DNA of 32,800 bases, taken from Bacteroidales bacterium UBA2716 (lineage in GTDB: Bacteria > Bacteroidota > Bacteroidia > Bacteroidales > UBA932). The notes under the pieces are model-generated. The model had not been told where the DNA came from, did not search any database, and saw only the letters and a list, made by a program, of their open reading frames with translations. The stretch is taken from positions 2,139 to 34,938 of the forward strand of contig DEKS01000034.1 of the NCBI GenBank assembly GCA_002354005.1. The letters run 5' to 3'. Both the position numbers and the translations under genes were made by a program. Every line of letters begins with the position of its first letter. The stretch's first letter is position 1. Of this stretch, positions 25,685-32,800 are shown piece after piece.

Positions 25685-26975
25685 GGCTGCTTATTTTTTG
25701 GTTATCGCGGTTATAGTATTTGTAACTCACCCATAGGCAGCACAGGCCACAAATGAGCCAGATGATGCCCAGGATGGGGAAGGTTGCGTTCAGGCTGCCC
25801 GTGGCCTCCTTGATGCGGGCCAGGATGTAGGGGGCGGTGGCGCCCACGGCAAAGCCGGTCATGATCATGGCGCTGGAGCAGCTGGCGTGCAGGTGTTCCG
25901 GCGTTACGTCGTACAGGGCGGCATAGATGTTGGCGTCGAAGAAAGCCCGGAAGAAGCCCCAACCGGCAAAGCACAGGTACAGGAGCCAGATGCTTTTGAC
26001 GGTGCCCATGAAGGGGAGGAAGGCCGCGCCCAGGATGAGCCCTGCGCCCTGGATAATCATGCGTTTCTTAGGGTCCTTGGCGGCCCACTTGTCGGAGAGC
26101 GTTCCGGCCAGGAGCACGCCCACAAAAGCGGCGGCATAGGTCCACAGCATGGAATGGAGGCCCGCCTGGGCTCCGTTCTGGCCAAAGTTCTCCTGCAGGA
26201 AAGTGGGCACCCAGGTCATGTAGCCGGTAATAACAAAGATGAACCCGCAAAAGCCGATGGTGACCATGAGTGCCGTGGGCGTAGTAAACACCGTCTTGAA
26301 GCCGTCCCAGATGCTCACTTTAGCAGGTGTCTGCTGCCCATTGCTCCCGGGCAAATTATTTTTCGAGACGGTGCTCGAAAAACCAATTTGCCCGTCCGCT
26401 TTTCGTGGAGCATCCTTTAGACGCCAGGCCATCACAGCCGCCCAGATTACTCCCGCACCGCCAAAGATGTAGAACGCATACTGCCAACCCAGGTGGTCGC
26501 CAATGTATCCGGCCAGCCAGCCGGCAAGGATGACGCCCACATAGTAGGAGGTCTGATGGATGGACATGGCGCGTGCGCGTGTGTCCGTATGATATTGTCC
26601 CAGCAGCGAGTAATTGGCGGGGCCGAAAAAGGCCTCTCCGCCGCCGGTGGCAACGGAACGGGTGAGGATGAGCAGGAACACGCCATTGGCCAGTCCGGTG
26701 AACATGGTGGCCACGCTCCAGAACAGAATGCTCAGGGTGCACACCCACTTGCGGGAGAAACGGTCTCCCATCCAGCCGCCGATGGGAACCATGGCGGCGT
26801 AGAACAGGTTGAAGAATACGGCAATGAGGCTCACGGAACTGTCCGTGAGGTGCAGGCTGTCCCGGATGAGCGGCAGCACGGAGTTGAATACCTGACGGTC
26901 TCCCTGGTTCAGGAGATAGGCCACCCAAAGCAGCGCCAGTACCTCCCATTTATAATACTTGCCAATGTGTTTCAT
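25674..26975 (-). CDS. MFS sugar/sugar-acid transporter, first gene of the PUL
   Basis: 433 residues with twelve hydrophobic segments and MFS loop motifs (GGWMGDRFSRKW at ~66-77; LAGTLSDKWAAKDPKKR after TM8). LLNQGDRQVFNSVLPLIRDSL near the N-terminus is typical of the anion:cation/hexuronate-type branch. Start at 26975 was chosen over an in-frame ATG at 27011 because the probable -7 box lies at 27009-27016. The central cytoplasmic loop contains residues ~194-210 encoded by a 47-bp palindrome (26348-26394), so the loop is longer than needed. It likely imports the sugar processed by the isomerase, ROK kinase and PMI-like protein. Confidence 0.9.
   Translation of the reverse strand: MKHIGKYYKWEVLALLWVAYLLNQGDRQVFNSVLPLIRDSLHLTDSSVSLIAVFFNLFYAAMVPIGGWMGDRFSRKWVCTLSILFWSVATMFTGLANGVFLLILTRSVATGGGEAFFGPANYSLLGQYHTDTRARAMSIHQTSYYVGVILAGWLAGYIGDHLGWQYAFYIFGGAGVIWAAVMAWRLKDAPRKADGQIGFSSTVSKNNLPGSNGQQTPAKVSIWDGFKTVFTTPTALMVTIGFCGFIFVITGYMTWVPTFLQENFGQNGAQAGLHSMLWTYAAAFVGVLLAGTLSDKWAAKDPKKRMIIQGAGLILGAAFLPFMGTVKSIWLLYLCFAGWGFFRAFFDANIYAALYDVTPEHLHASCSSAMIMTGFAVGATAPYILARIKEATGSLNATFPILGIIWLICGLCCLWVSYKYYNRDNQKISSHAS
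26348..26394. repeat. 47-bp palindromic insertion inside the MFS gene
   Basis: CGGGCAAATT (26348-26357) mirrors AATTTGCCCG (26385-26394); inside, TTTTTCGAG (26359-26367) mirrors CTCGAAAAA (26374-26382), around a 6-nt loop. It encodes a polar segment (GQIGFSSTVSKNNLPG) in the TM6-TM7 loop, where an insertion is easily tolerated. It resembles a small REP/MITE-type element kept in frame. Confidence 0.62.
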
Positions 26976-27008
26976 GCGCAAAATGGCTATCTGTGGTGCA
27001 CTGTGGTA

Positions 27009-27016
27009 CAAAAATA
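27009..27016 (-). promoter_or_regulatory. Probable -7 box of the main PUL promoter
   Basis: Minus strand TATTTTTG matches TAnnTTTG; ATTG (+ strand CAAT, 27036-27039) about 19 bp upstream is a possible -33. The implied start lies near 27003, giving a leader of about 28 nt before the MFS start at 26975. The 11-mer GTACAAAAATA around it is identical to that at the GH89 promoter (3903-3913). Confidence 0.55.
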
Positions 27017-27024
27017 TGAAATAA

Positions 27025-27058
27025 TTTGCATTTTACAATATTTTTTTCCCTATTTTTG
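27025..27058 (+). promoter_or_regulatory. Probable promoter of the mutarotase-GH3-GH127 operon
   Basis: TTTG (27025-27028) is followed after 22 bp by TATTTTTG (27051-27058). The first part overlaps the shared 12-mer TTTGCATTTTAC. The ATG at 27066 lies only 8 bp after the -7 box, so the mRNA may be nearly leaderless or a later start is used. Confidence 0.5.
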
Positions 27059-27065
27059 TGTTGCT

Positions 27066-27914
27066 ATGTATTATTTGAGAACACGTCGTTTGCAATGGGG
27101 CCTATACGGCCCGGAAGAGGGCTCGTATATAGGCACGCGCTTTGACCATAGCGGCCTTACGGCCAGTCTGGCCGTTGACGGGGTGGAGTGTTGTGGCCCT
27201 TGGTATGGTGTGCATGATCCTGCCATGCATGACGCCGTGCGGGGCCCTTCGGAAGAATTCCTGCCGGTGTTCACTCCGGAGGGTCCGCTACTCAAGATAG
27301 GCGTGGGCCTGCTGGATGCCCCCAGGAATGGGTACGACCGCTTCCGCCTGTATCCCATCCTGGATGCCGGTGAGTGGCAGGTTCAAGCCGGTTTGCATAC
27401 GGTCCGGTTCTCACACCGGCTCGCCGGTTGGTATATGTACGAAAAAACCGTTGCATTGACCGGAGAAGCATCTTTTGAAATCCGGCATTGCCTGACGGCG
27501 CTGCGCCCGCTGGCGGGGGAAGTATACAACCACAATTTCTTTACCATGGGCAAGTTGGCCGTGGGCCCTTCCCGCCGTATCGGCCTTCCTTTTGCTCCCG
27601 AGGGAACATGGCGCACTGCATATGACTCCGTGGGCTTCACGGATGGGGGCATCCGTTTCTCCAGAGGCCTGGTAAAGGGCGAATCGGTCTATGCCGGCGA
27701 CATCCACGCCGCCGGACAGGAGGGCATGCCTTATGACCTCACGCTGACGGAAGCCCCGCTTTCGGTTCGCATTCAGGGCGACGTCCCTGTCACCCATACG
27801 GTCCTGTGGGCCAACCATCGTATTGCGTGCCTGGAACCCTACAATGCGTTTTCCGCCATTCCCGGAAAGCCTTTCTCCTGGACCCTCCGTTATACGTTTA
27901 ACAAGCAAGCCTGA
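27066..27914 (+). CDS. Mutarotase-like (aldose 1-epimerase superfamily) protein
   Basis: 282 residues, no signal peptide, so cytoplasmic. It is beta-rich, and several features recall galactose mutarotase-like folds: LLKIGVGLLDAP, FRLYPILDAG, FSHRLAGWYMYEKTV, EVYNHNFFTMG with a conserved-looking His-Asn-Phe, and a C-terminal PGKPFSWTLRYTF. The start at 27066 is the first ATG after the probable promoter. It is divergent from the PUL and lies 1 bp before the GH3 gene. It probably interconverts anomers of a sugar released by the neighbouring hydrolases. I could not assign a named family with certainty. Confidence 0.62.
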   Translation: MYYLRTRRLQWGLYGPEEGSYIGTRFDHSGLTASLAVDGVECCGPWYGVHDPAMHDAVRGPSEEFLPVFTPEGPLLKIGVGLLDAPRNGYDRFRLYPILDAGEWQVQAGLHTVRFSHRLAGWYMYEKTVALTGEASFEIRHCLTALRPLAGEVYNHNFFTMGKLAVGPSRRIGLPFAPEGTWRTAYDSVGFTDGGIRFSRGLVKGESVYAGDIHAAGQEGMPYDLTLTEAPLSVRIQGDVPVTHTVLWANHRIACLEPYNAFSAIPGKPFSWTLRYTFNKQA

Positions 27915-27915
27915 T

Positions 27916-30132
27916 ATGAAAAAACTGCTCCTCCTTGTCCCTATGCTGCTGGCGCTCGCCTGCACGGAAAAGTCGGACACACCCGCCTACCTGGACCCGT
28001 CCCAGCCGCTGGAAGTGCGGGTAGAAGACGCATTGTTCCGCATGACGCTGGAAGAAAAAGTGGCCATGACACATGCCCAGTCCAAGTTTTCCAGTTCCGG
28101 CGTACCGCGTTTGGGCATCCCGGAGCTCTGGCATACGGACGGGCCGCACGGCATTCGCCCGGAGGTGCTTTGGGACGATTGGGACCAGGCCGGCTGGACC
28201 AACGACTCCTGTACGGCTTTTCCGGCCCTTATCAACCTGGCGGCCACCTGGAACCGGGATATGTCGGCCCTGTATGGGCGGTGCATCGGCGCAGAGGCCC
28301 GGTACCGGAAAAAGGACATCCTGCTGGGACCGGGCATCAACATGGGCCGAACGCCGCTGAACGGGCGCACGTTCGAGTATATGGGGGAGGACCCGTATTT
28401 GGCCGGCGCGCTGGTGGTTCCGTATGTGCAAGGGGTTCAGTCCAACGGCGTAGCTGCCTGCGTGAAGCACTTCGCCGTGAACAACCAGGAGACGCGTCGC
28501 ACGGCCACCAACTCCATCGTGGACGACCGTACGCTCTATGAGATTTATCTGCCGGCCTTCAAGGCAGCCGTCCAGGAAGGCGGCGCCTGGGCCGTCATGG
28601 GCTCCTACAACCTGTACAACGGCCAGTTTAACTGCCACAACAAAAAGCTCCTCTGCGACATCCTGAAAGGGGAGTGGGGCTTTGACGGCGTGGTAGTGAG
28701 CGACTGGGGCGGCTGCCGGGATGACGACGAGGCCGTTGCCAATGGCCTGGACATCGAGATGGGCACCTGGACCAACGGCCTGCGCGGGGCGGCATCGGAC
28801 AGTTATAGCAATTATCACCTGGCGCGCCCGTTCCTGGAAAGGCTGCGGGACGGCCGGGCCACCCAGGAACAGTTGGACGACAAAGTCCGCCGCATCCTGC
28901 GCACCATTTTCCGCACATCCATGGCTTCTGAACCGCATTTCGGTGCGTTCACCTCGCCGGAGCATTTCGCTGCGGCCCGCCAAATCGCTGCCGATGGCGT
29001 TGTCCTGCTCAAAAACGATGGCGTGCTGCCGTTGCATGTGCCTAAGGGCGGCAAATTGCTGGTAGTGGGTGAGAACGCGTACAAGATGATGGTGGTGGGC
29101 GGCGGCTCCTCCAACCTGAAAACCAAATATGAAGTTGTGCCGCTGGACGCCCTGCATGAGGCTTTTGACGGCAAGGCGGAGGTGGTGTGGGAACGCGGTT
29201 ACGTGGGCGATACCAATACGGTATATAATAAGGTAGTCACCGGTCAGAACCTGAGCGAAAGCCGTTCGGCGGAGCAACTCCTTGCCGATGCCGTGGCTGC
29301 TGCCGCCCAGGCGGACATGGTACTGTATATGGGCGGACTCAACAAAAGCGCCCACCAGGACAACGAGAGCACGGACCGCGAGGATATTGTGCTGCCGTAT
29401 GGGCAGGACGCCCTTATTGAGGCGCTGGCCGCTGTTGGAAAGCCGCTGGTGGTGGTGAATATCTCCGGCTCGCCGGTGGCCATGCCCTGGGCTTCCCGGG
29501 TGAATGCCATTGTGCAGGGCTGGTATGGCGGCTCCGAGAGCGGGCATGCGCTGGTGGACGTGCTCACCGGCGCCGTGAATCCCTCTGGCAAATTGCCGTT
29601 CACCATGCCCATCGCCCTTGCCGACGGCCCGCTCAAGACCGAGCGCCAGTATCCCGGCGTGAAGCCGGAAGGAGAGCAGTGGTGGCAGGAGTATTACGAT
29701 GAAGGCGTGTTCATTGGCTACCGCTGGTACAGCACGCTGAAAATCCCCGTCCGCTTTGCCTTTGGCCATGGCCTCAGTTATACCACGTTTGACTGGGCCG
29801 ATGCTTCCGTCAAGCGCAAGGGCGGCAGTTGGACGGTTTCCGTGACGCTGAAAAATACCGGCGACGTGGCCGGCGCAGAGGTGGTTCAGCTGTATGTGTC
29901 AGATCAGGAAGCGTCCGTGGCCCGTCCCGCCCGGGAACTGAAAGGCTTTGAGAAAGTGTACCTGAAACCCGGGGAAAGCCGCCGGGTGCAGTTCACGCTG
30001 AGCCTGCAGGACCTGTCCTTCTTTGACGCCGCCGCCCATGCCTGGGTAGCGGAACCCGGTGAATTCCAAGCGCTTATAGGCGCTTCCAGTGACGATATCA
30101 AAGCTGTGCTCCCTTTCCGTTATGAGAAGTAA
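27916..30132 (+). CDS. GH3 beta-glycosidase lipoprotein
   Basis: 738 residues. Lipobox LALAC (Cys16). Start at 27916 was chosen because the lipoprotein signal begins there and it follows the preceding stop by one base; the frame is open further upstream. GH3 N-domain: LGIPELWHTDGPHGIR (~66-81), GPGINMGRTPLNGRTFEYMGEDPYL (~138-162), VKHFAVNNQE (~183-192), VVSDWGG with nucleophile Asp263. C-domain: GVVLLKNDGVLPL (~361-373), acid/base candidate Glu484 in QDNESTDRE, and a fibronectin-like end (~629-731, SVTLKNTGDVAGAEVVQLYV). It removes terminal beta-linked sugars (glucose, xylose or others) at the periplasm or cell surface. Confidence 0.93.
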   Translation: MKKLLLLVPMLLALACTEKSDTPAYLDPSQPLEVRVEDALFRMTLEEKVAMTHAQSKFSSSGVPRLGIPELWHTDGPHGIRPEVLWDDWDQAGWTNDSCTAFPALINLAATWNRDMSALYGRCIGAEARYRKKDILLGPGINMGRTPLNGRTFEYMGEDPYLAGALVVPYVQGVQSNGVAACVKHFAVNNQETRRTATNSIVDDRTLYEIYLPAFKAAVQEGGAWAVMGSYNLYNGQFNCHNKKLLCDILKGEWGFDGVVVSDWGGCRDDDEAVANGLDIEMGTWTNGLRGAASDSYSNYHLARPFLERLRDGRATQEQLDDKVRRILRTIFRTSMASEPHFGAFTSPEHFAAARQIAADGVVLLKNDGVLPLHVPKGGKLLVVGENAYKMMVVGGGSSNLKTKYEVVPLDALHEAFDGKAEVVWERGYVGDTNTVYNKVVTGQNLSESRSAEQLLADAVAAAAQADMVLYMGGLNKSAHQDNESTDREDIVLPYGQDALIEALAAVGKPLVVVNISGSPVAMPWASRVNAIVQGWYGGSESGHALVDVLTGAVNPSGKLPFTMPIALADGPLKTERQYPGVKPEGEQWWQEYYDEGVFIGYRWYSTLKIPVRFAFGHGLSYTTFDWADASVKRKGGSWTVSVTLKNTGDVAGAEVVQLYVSDQEASVARPARELKGFEKVYLKPGESRRVQFTLSLQDLSFFDAAAHAWVAEPGEFQALIGASSDDIKAVLPFRYEK

Positions 30133-32800
30133 ATTGATTGGCTGGCTGGCGGCCCTCCTGCTGGTCATTCCCGTGCAGGCGCAGGTGTACAACCGGGCGC
30201 CGCTTACAGAGAGTCCGTACGCGGAACTGCCGCTGGGCGCCATCAAGCCCGGCGGCTGGCTGCAGGAACAGTTGCAGCGGCAGGCAAATGGCCTCACTGG
30301 CCATCTGGACCAGATATATCCCCAGGTGATGGGCCCGTCCAACGCATGGCTGGGCGGTGACGGCGATGCCTGGGAGCGGGGCCCTTATTGGATTGATGGC
30401 CTGCTGCCGCTGGCGTATATCCTTCAGGATAAGGCGCTTATGGACAAGGCAAACCGTTGGGTGGAGGCCATCCTGGCCTCCCAGCAGGAAGACGGTTATC
30501 TGGGGCCGGCCGTGGATCATCCGTTTGTCTATGGCCTGCAGCGCGGCCAGACACACGACTGGTGGCCCAAGATGGTGGCCCTCAAAATCCTGAAGCAGTA
30601 TTACATGGCTACGGCCGATGCACGCGTCCTACGCTGTCTACAGCGTTATTTTGCCTATCAGGCGGCGCACCTCAAGGAAACCCCGCTGGACCATTGGACG
30701 GACTGGGGGCGCTGGCGCGGTGCGGACAACCTGGAAGTGGTCTATTGGCTGTATAATATGACGGGCGACGCAGCGCTGCTTCAGTTGGGCGAACAGCTCC
30801 ATGCGCAGACTACGGACTGGACGGCGCTCTTCCTGGACGGCGGCATTTTCTCCCGGCAGGGAAGCGTGCACTGCGTGAACCTGGGCCAGGGATTCAAGGC
30901 GCCGGCCGTGTGGTGGCAGTACTCCCATGACTGCAGGGATTTGGAAGCCCTGGACAAGGCTGTGGAAACCATCCGGCACACGGTGGGGCTTCCTACCGGC
31001 CTTTGGGCGGGCGACGAGCAGCTGCACTTTGGTCAGCCCACGCGCGGCAGCGAACTGTGCACGGCGGTGGAGATGATGTTTTCCCTGGAGGAAATCCTCC
31101 GCATCACCGGCGATGTCCGTTGGGCGGACTACCTGGAGCGGGTGGCCTTCAACGCCCTTCCCACGCAGGTGAATGACGACTATACCGGAAAACAGTATTA
31201 TCAGCAGGTGAACCAGGTATCGGCCACCAAATCCTGGCGCCCGTTCTCAACACCGCACGACGACACGGACGTGCTCTTTGGCACGCTCAACGGCTACCCT
31301 TGCTGCCTGTCCAACATGCACCAGGGCTGGCCCAAGTTCACGCAGAACCTGTGGTACGCTACGTCGGACGACGGCCTGGCTGCGCTGGTGTATGCCCCTT
31401 GCGAGGTCACTGCGCAGGCGGGAGGCGTTGCGGTCCGGGTGGTGGAGGAAACCGCCTATCCGTTCCGCGAACAGGTGCGGTTCACTGTGGATTTCCCGGG
31501 CCGTGATGTGACGCAGGCCGCCTTCCCGCTGCGTTTCCGCGTGCCCGCCTGGTGCCCGGAGGCAAGCGTGACGGTGAACGGGAAACGGGTATCGGCAACA
31601 CCTGAAAAGGGGGTTATCAGCTTGGAACGCAGCTGGTTACGGGGCGACGTTGTGGAGCTGTATTTCCCCATGGAAGTGCACACGGAAGAGTGGTACGACC
31701 GTGCCTGGAGCGTGGTGCGCGGCCCGCTGGTATATGCCTTGCAAATGGAAGAAAACTGGTCCTGGAAAGCATTTTCCAGCGCCGAACGCTATTATGGAGA
31801 AGGCGCCTGGGAGGTAACGTCCACCACGCCTTGGAACTATTGCCTCATGCGCGATTCTTTCCGTGCCGATGCCTGCACGGTGGAGGAGCGGCCGCTGGCA
31901 GCCTATCCCTGGAACGCGGAGCAGGTGCCGCTGGTGCTGCGGGTGCCGGCCCGGACGCTGCCGCATTGGACAAACATCGACTCGGTGGCCTATTGGACCG
32001 AGGACGGGAATGATACGGGCGCCTCGCTCATGCTGCCGCTCATCCCGTATGGGTGCACTACGCTGCGCGTTGCGGCTTTCCCTACGCGGATAGTGCCGTG
32101 GGACTTGAAATATAAGAAGGAAATTAAAATCTGTGCGCACCGGGGGTTCTGGAAGTGCGAGGAGGCTGGGAATGCACAGAATTCCATCGCTTCGCTGCGG
32201 GAGGCCCAGAAAAACGGCTTCTGGGGCAGTGAGTTCGATGTTCACCTGACAGCGGACAACGTGGTGGTAGTGAACCATGACCCTTCCATCAATGGCATCT
32301 CCATCCGAAAACATACGTACCATCAGCTGCTTAAGGCGCAGCTTCCCAATGGTGAGCGCATCCCTACCTTAGGTGAATACCTGAAGCAGGGGGCACAGTC
32401 TTCTTGCATGTTGGTGCTGGAGATAAAACCCCAGAAGACGGTGTATCGTACTTTGAAACTGGCCAAGGCGTGCGTGGAGGAATTGCGCCGACATAACCTC
32501 CTGGCCCCGTCCCGCGTGATGTTCATTTCCTTCAGCTTCGAAGCCTGCCAGTGGATTGCGGAGGAACTGCCCGGGTTCGGCAACCAGTATCTGGAAGGGG
32601 ACAAAGACCCGGAAACCGTGCATGCGGCCGGCATCAACGGCATCGACTATCATTATATTGCCTTCCGGAGGCACCCGGACTGGGTGGAACGCGCCCATGC
32701 CCTGGGTATGGACGTCAATGTGTGGACCGTGGACAGCAAGAGTGAAATGGAGTACCTCCGCGACCTGGGCGTGGATGTCATCACCACCAACCGCCCTCTG
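30122..32800 (+). CDS. GH127-like (DUF1680) glycosidase fused to GDPD phosphodiesterase, 3' end cut by window
   Basis: 893 codons, open from ATG 30122 to the last base; no stop inside. It overlaps the GH3 end by 11 nt. Signal peptide ~1-20 (PVQA|Q). Residues ~25-660 resemble beta-L-arabinofuranosidase-type GH127 proteins: WERGPYWIDGLLPLAY, GSELCTAVEM (Glu311, Cys313) and NGYPCCLSN (Cys394, Cys395) match the Glu/Cys zinc site and the Cys nucleophile of that family. After DLKYKKE, residues ~668-893 are a glycerophosphodiester phosphodiesterase: CAHRGFW (His673, Arg674), SEFDVHLT, NHDPSI, LEIKP (Glu-Lys) and TTNRP near the end. GDPD domains usually stop a few residues after TTNRP, so little is missing. 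Frame is continuous across the junction (32117-32137). Substrate unknown. Confidence 0.87.
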   Translation, partial: MRSKLIGWLAALLLVIPVQAQVYNRAPLTESPYAELPLGAIKPGGWLQEQLQRQANGLTGHLDQIYPQVMGPSNAWLGGDGDAWERGPYWIDGLLPLAYILQDKALMDKANRWVEAILASQQEDGYLGPAVDHPFVYGLQRGQTHDWWPKMVALKILKQYYMATADARVLRCLQRYFAYQAAHLKETPLDHWTDWGRWRGADNLEVVYWLYNMTGDAALLQLGEQLHAQTTDWTALFLDGGIFSRQGSVHCVNLGQGFKAPAVWWQYSHDCRDLEALDKAVETIRHTVGLPTGLWAGDEQLHFGQPTRGSELCTAVEMMFSLEEILRITGDVRWADYLERVAFNALPTQVNDDYTGKQYYQQVNQVSATKSWRPFSTPHDDTDVLFGTLNGYPCCLSNMHQGWPKFTQNLWYATSDDGLAALVYAPCEVTAQAGGVAVRVVEETAYPFREQVRFTVDFPGRDVTQAAFPLRFRVPAWCPEASVTVNGKRVSATPEKGVISLERSWLRGDVVELYFPMEVHTEEWYDRAWSVVRGPLVYALQMEENWSWKAFSSAERYYGEGAWEVTSTTPWNYCLMRDSFRADACTVEERPLAAYPWNAEQVPLVLRVPARTLPHWTNIDSVAYWTEDGNDTGASLMLPLIPYGCTTLRVAAFPTRIVPWDLKYKKEIKICAHRGFWKCEEAGNAQNSIASLREAQKNGFWGSEFDVHLTADNVVVVNHDPSINGISIRKHTYHQLLKAQLPNGERIPTLGEYLKQGAQSSCMLVLEIKPQKTVYRTLKLAKACVEELRRHNLLAPSRVMFISFSFEACQWIAEELPGFGNQYLEGDKDPETVHAAGINGIDYHYIAFRRHPDWVERAHALGMDVNVWTVDSKSEMEYLRDLGVDVITTNRPL

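Noticed and set aside
27898..29769. Long minus-strand open frame (about 620 codons) opposite the GH3 gene
   Set aside because: It mirrors the codon pattern of the GH3 gene, is rich in His/Arg/Ala without any domain, and would run against a coherent operon.
1..32800. CRISPR array, integrase/transposase gene, rRNA or prophage
   Set aside because: No regularly spaced direct repeats, no recombinase motifs and no rRNA-like sequence were seen; the only mobile-like features are short palindromes.

Overview
The window reads as chromosomal DNA from a GC-rich member of the Bacteroidales (Bacteroidota). The evidence is a SusC/SusD pair, many secreted lipoproteins with a -Cys lipobox, start codons without a clear Shine-Dalgarno, and several copies of the Bacteroidetes -7 promoter element TAnnTTTG. 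Genus cannot be fixed from this sequence alone; an Alistipes/Rikenellaceae-like or uncultured gut lineage would fit. Nearly all of the window is a carbohydrate-utilisation region.

Layout. Positions 1-48 are the 3' part of a tRNA-Pro(CGG), followed by a bidirectional terminator. Positions 82-3888 (minus) are a two-gene operon: a secreted GH89 alpha-N-acetylglucosaminidase fused to an endonuclease/exonuclease/phosphatase (EEP) domain, then a membrane acetyltransferase of the HGSNAT/COG4299 type. Divergent from it, 4033-6732 (plus) encodes a multidomain surface lipoprotein with its own terminator. Positions 26975 down to 6801 (minus) look like one long polysaccharide utilisation locus (PUL): MFS sugar transporter, fucose/arabinose-isomerase-like protein, large mannose-6-phosphate-isomerase-like protein, ROK kinase, SusC, SusD, a DUF1735-type SusE-position lipoprotein, a DUF4855-type lipoprotein, a DUF6259-type putative glycosidase, a phosphodiester glycosidase (NAGPA family), a GH20 beta-hexosaminidase and a GntR-type regulator. 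Gaps are 36 bp or less except for 79 bp before the DUF6259 gene and 43 bp before the regulator. Positions 27066-32800 (plus), divergent from the PUL, carry a mutarotase-like gene, a GH3 beta-glycosidase, and a GH127-like protein fused to a glycerophosphodiester phosphodiesterase (GDPD) domain that runs off the window end.

How the genes may work together (inference). SusC/SusD and the surface lipoproteins capture and import a glycan. GH20, GH89, GH3, GH127-like, NAGPA-like, DUF6259 and DUF4855 proteins take it apart outside the cytoplasm. The MFS transporter, isomerases and ROK kinase handle a released sugar inside the cell. GntR with a sugar-binding-type domain probably controls the locus.

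The most unusual feature is a repeated link between glycosidases and phosphodiester chemistry: two separate glycosidase-phosphoesterase fusions (GH89-EEP and GH127-GDPD) flank a PUL that itself contains a phosphodiester glycosidase. The acetyltransferase-GH89 pair also mirrors two consecutive steps of lysosomal heparan sulfate breakdown. A glycan with phosphodiester links and alpha-linked glucosamine or GlcNAc (decorated teichoic acid, GPI-type glycan or other phosphoglycan) is a reasonable but unproven target.
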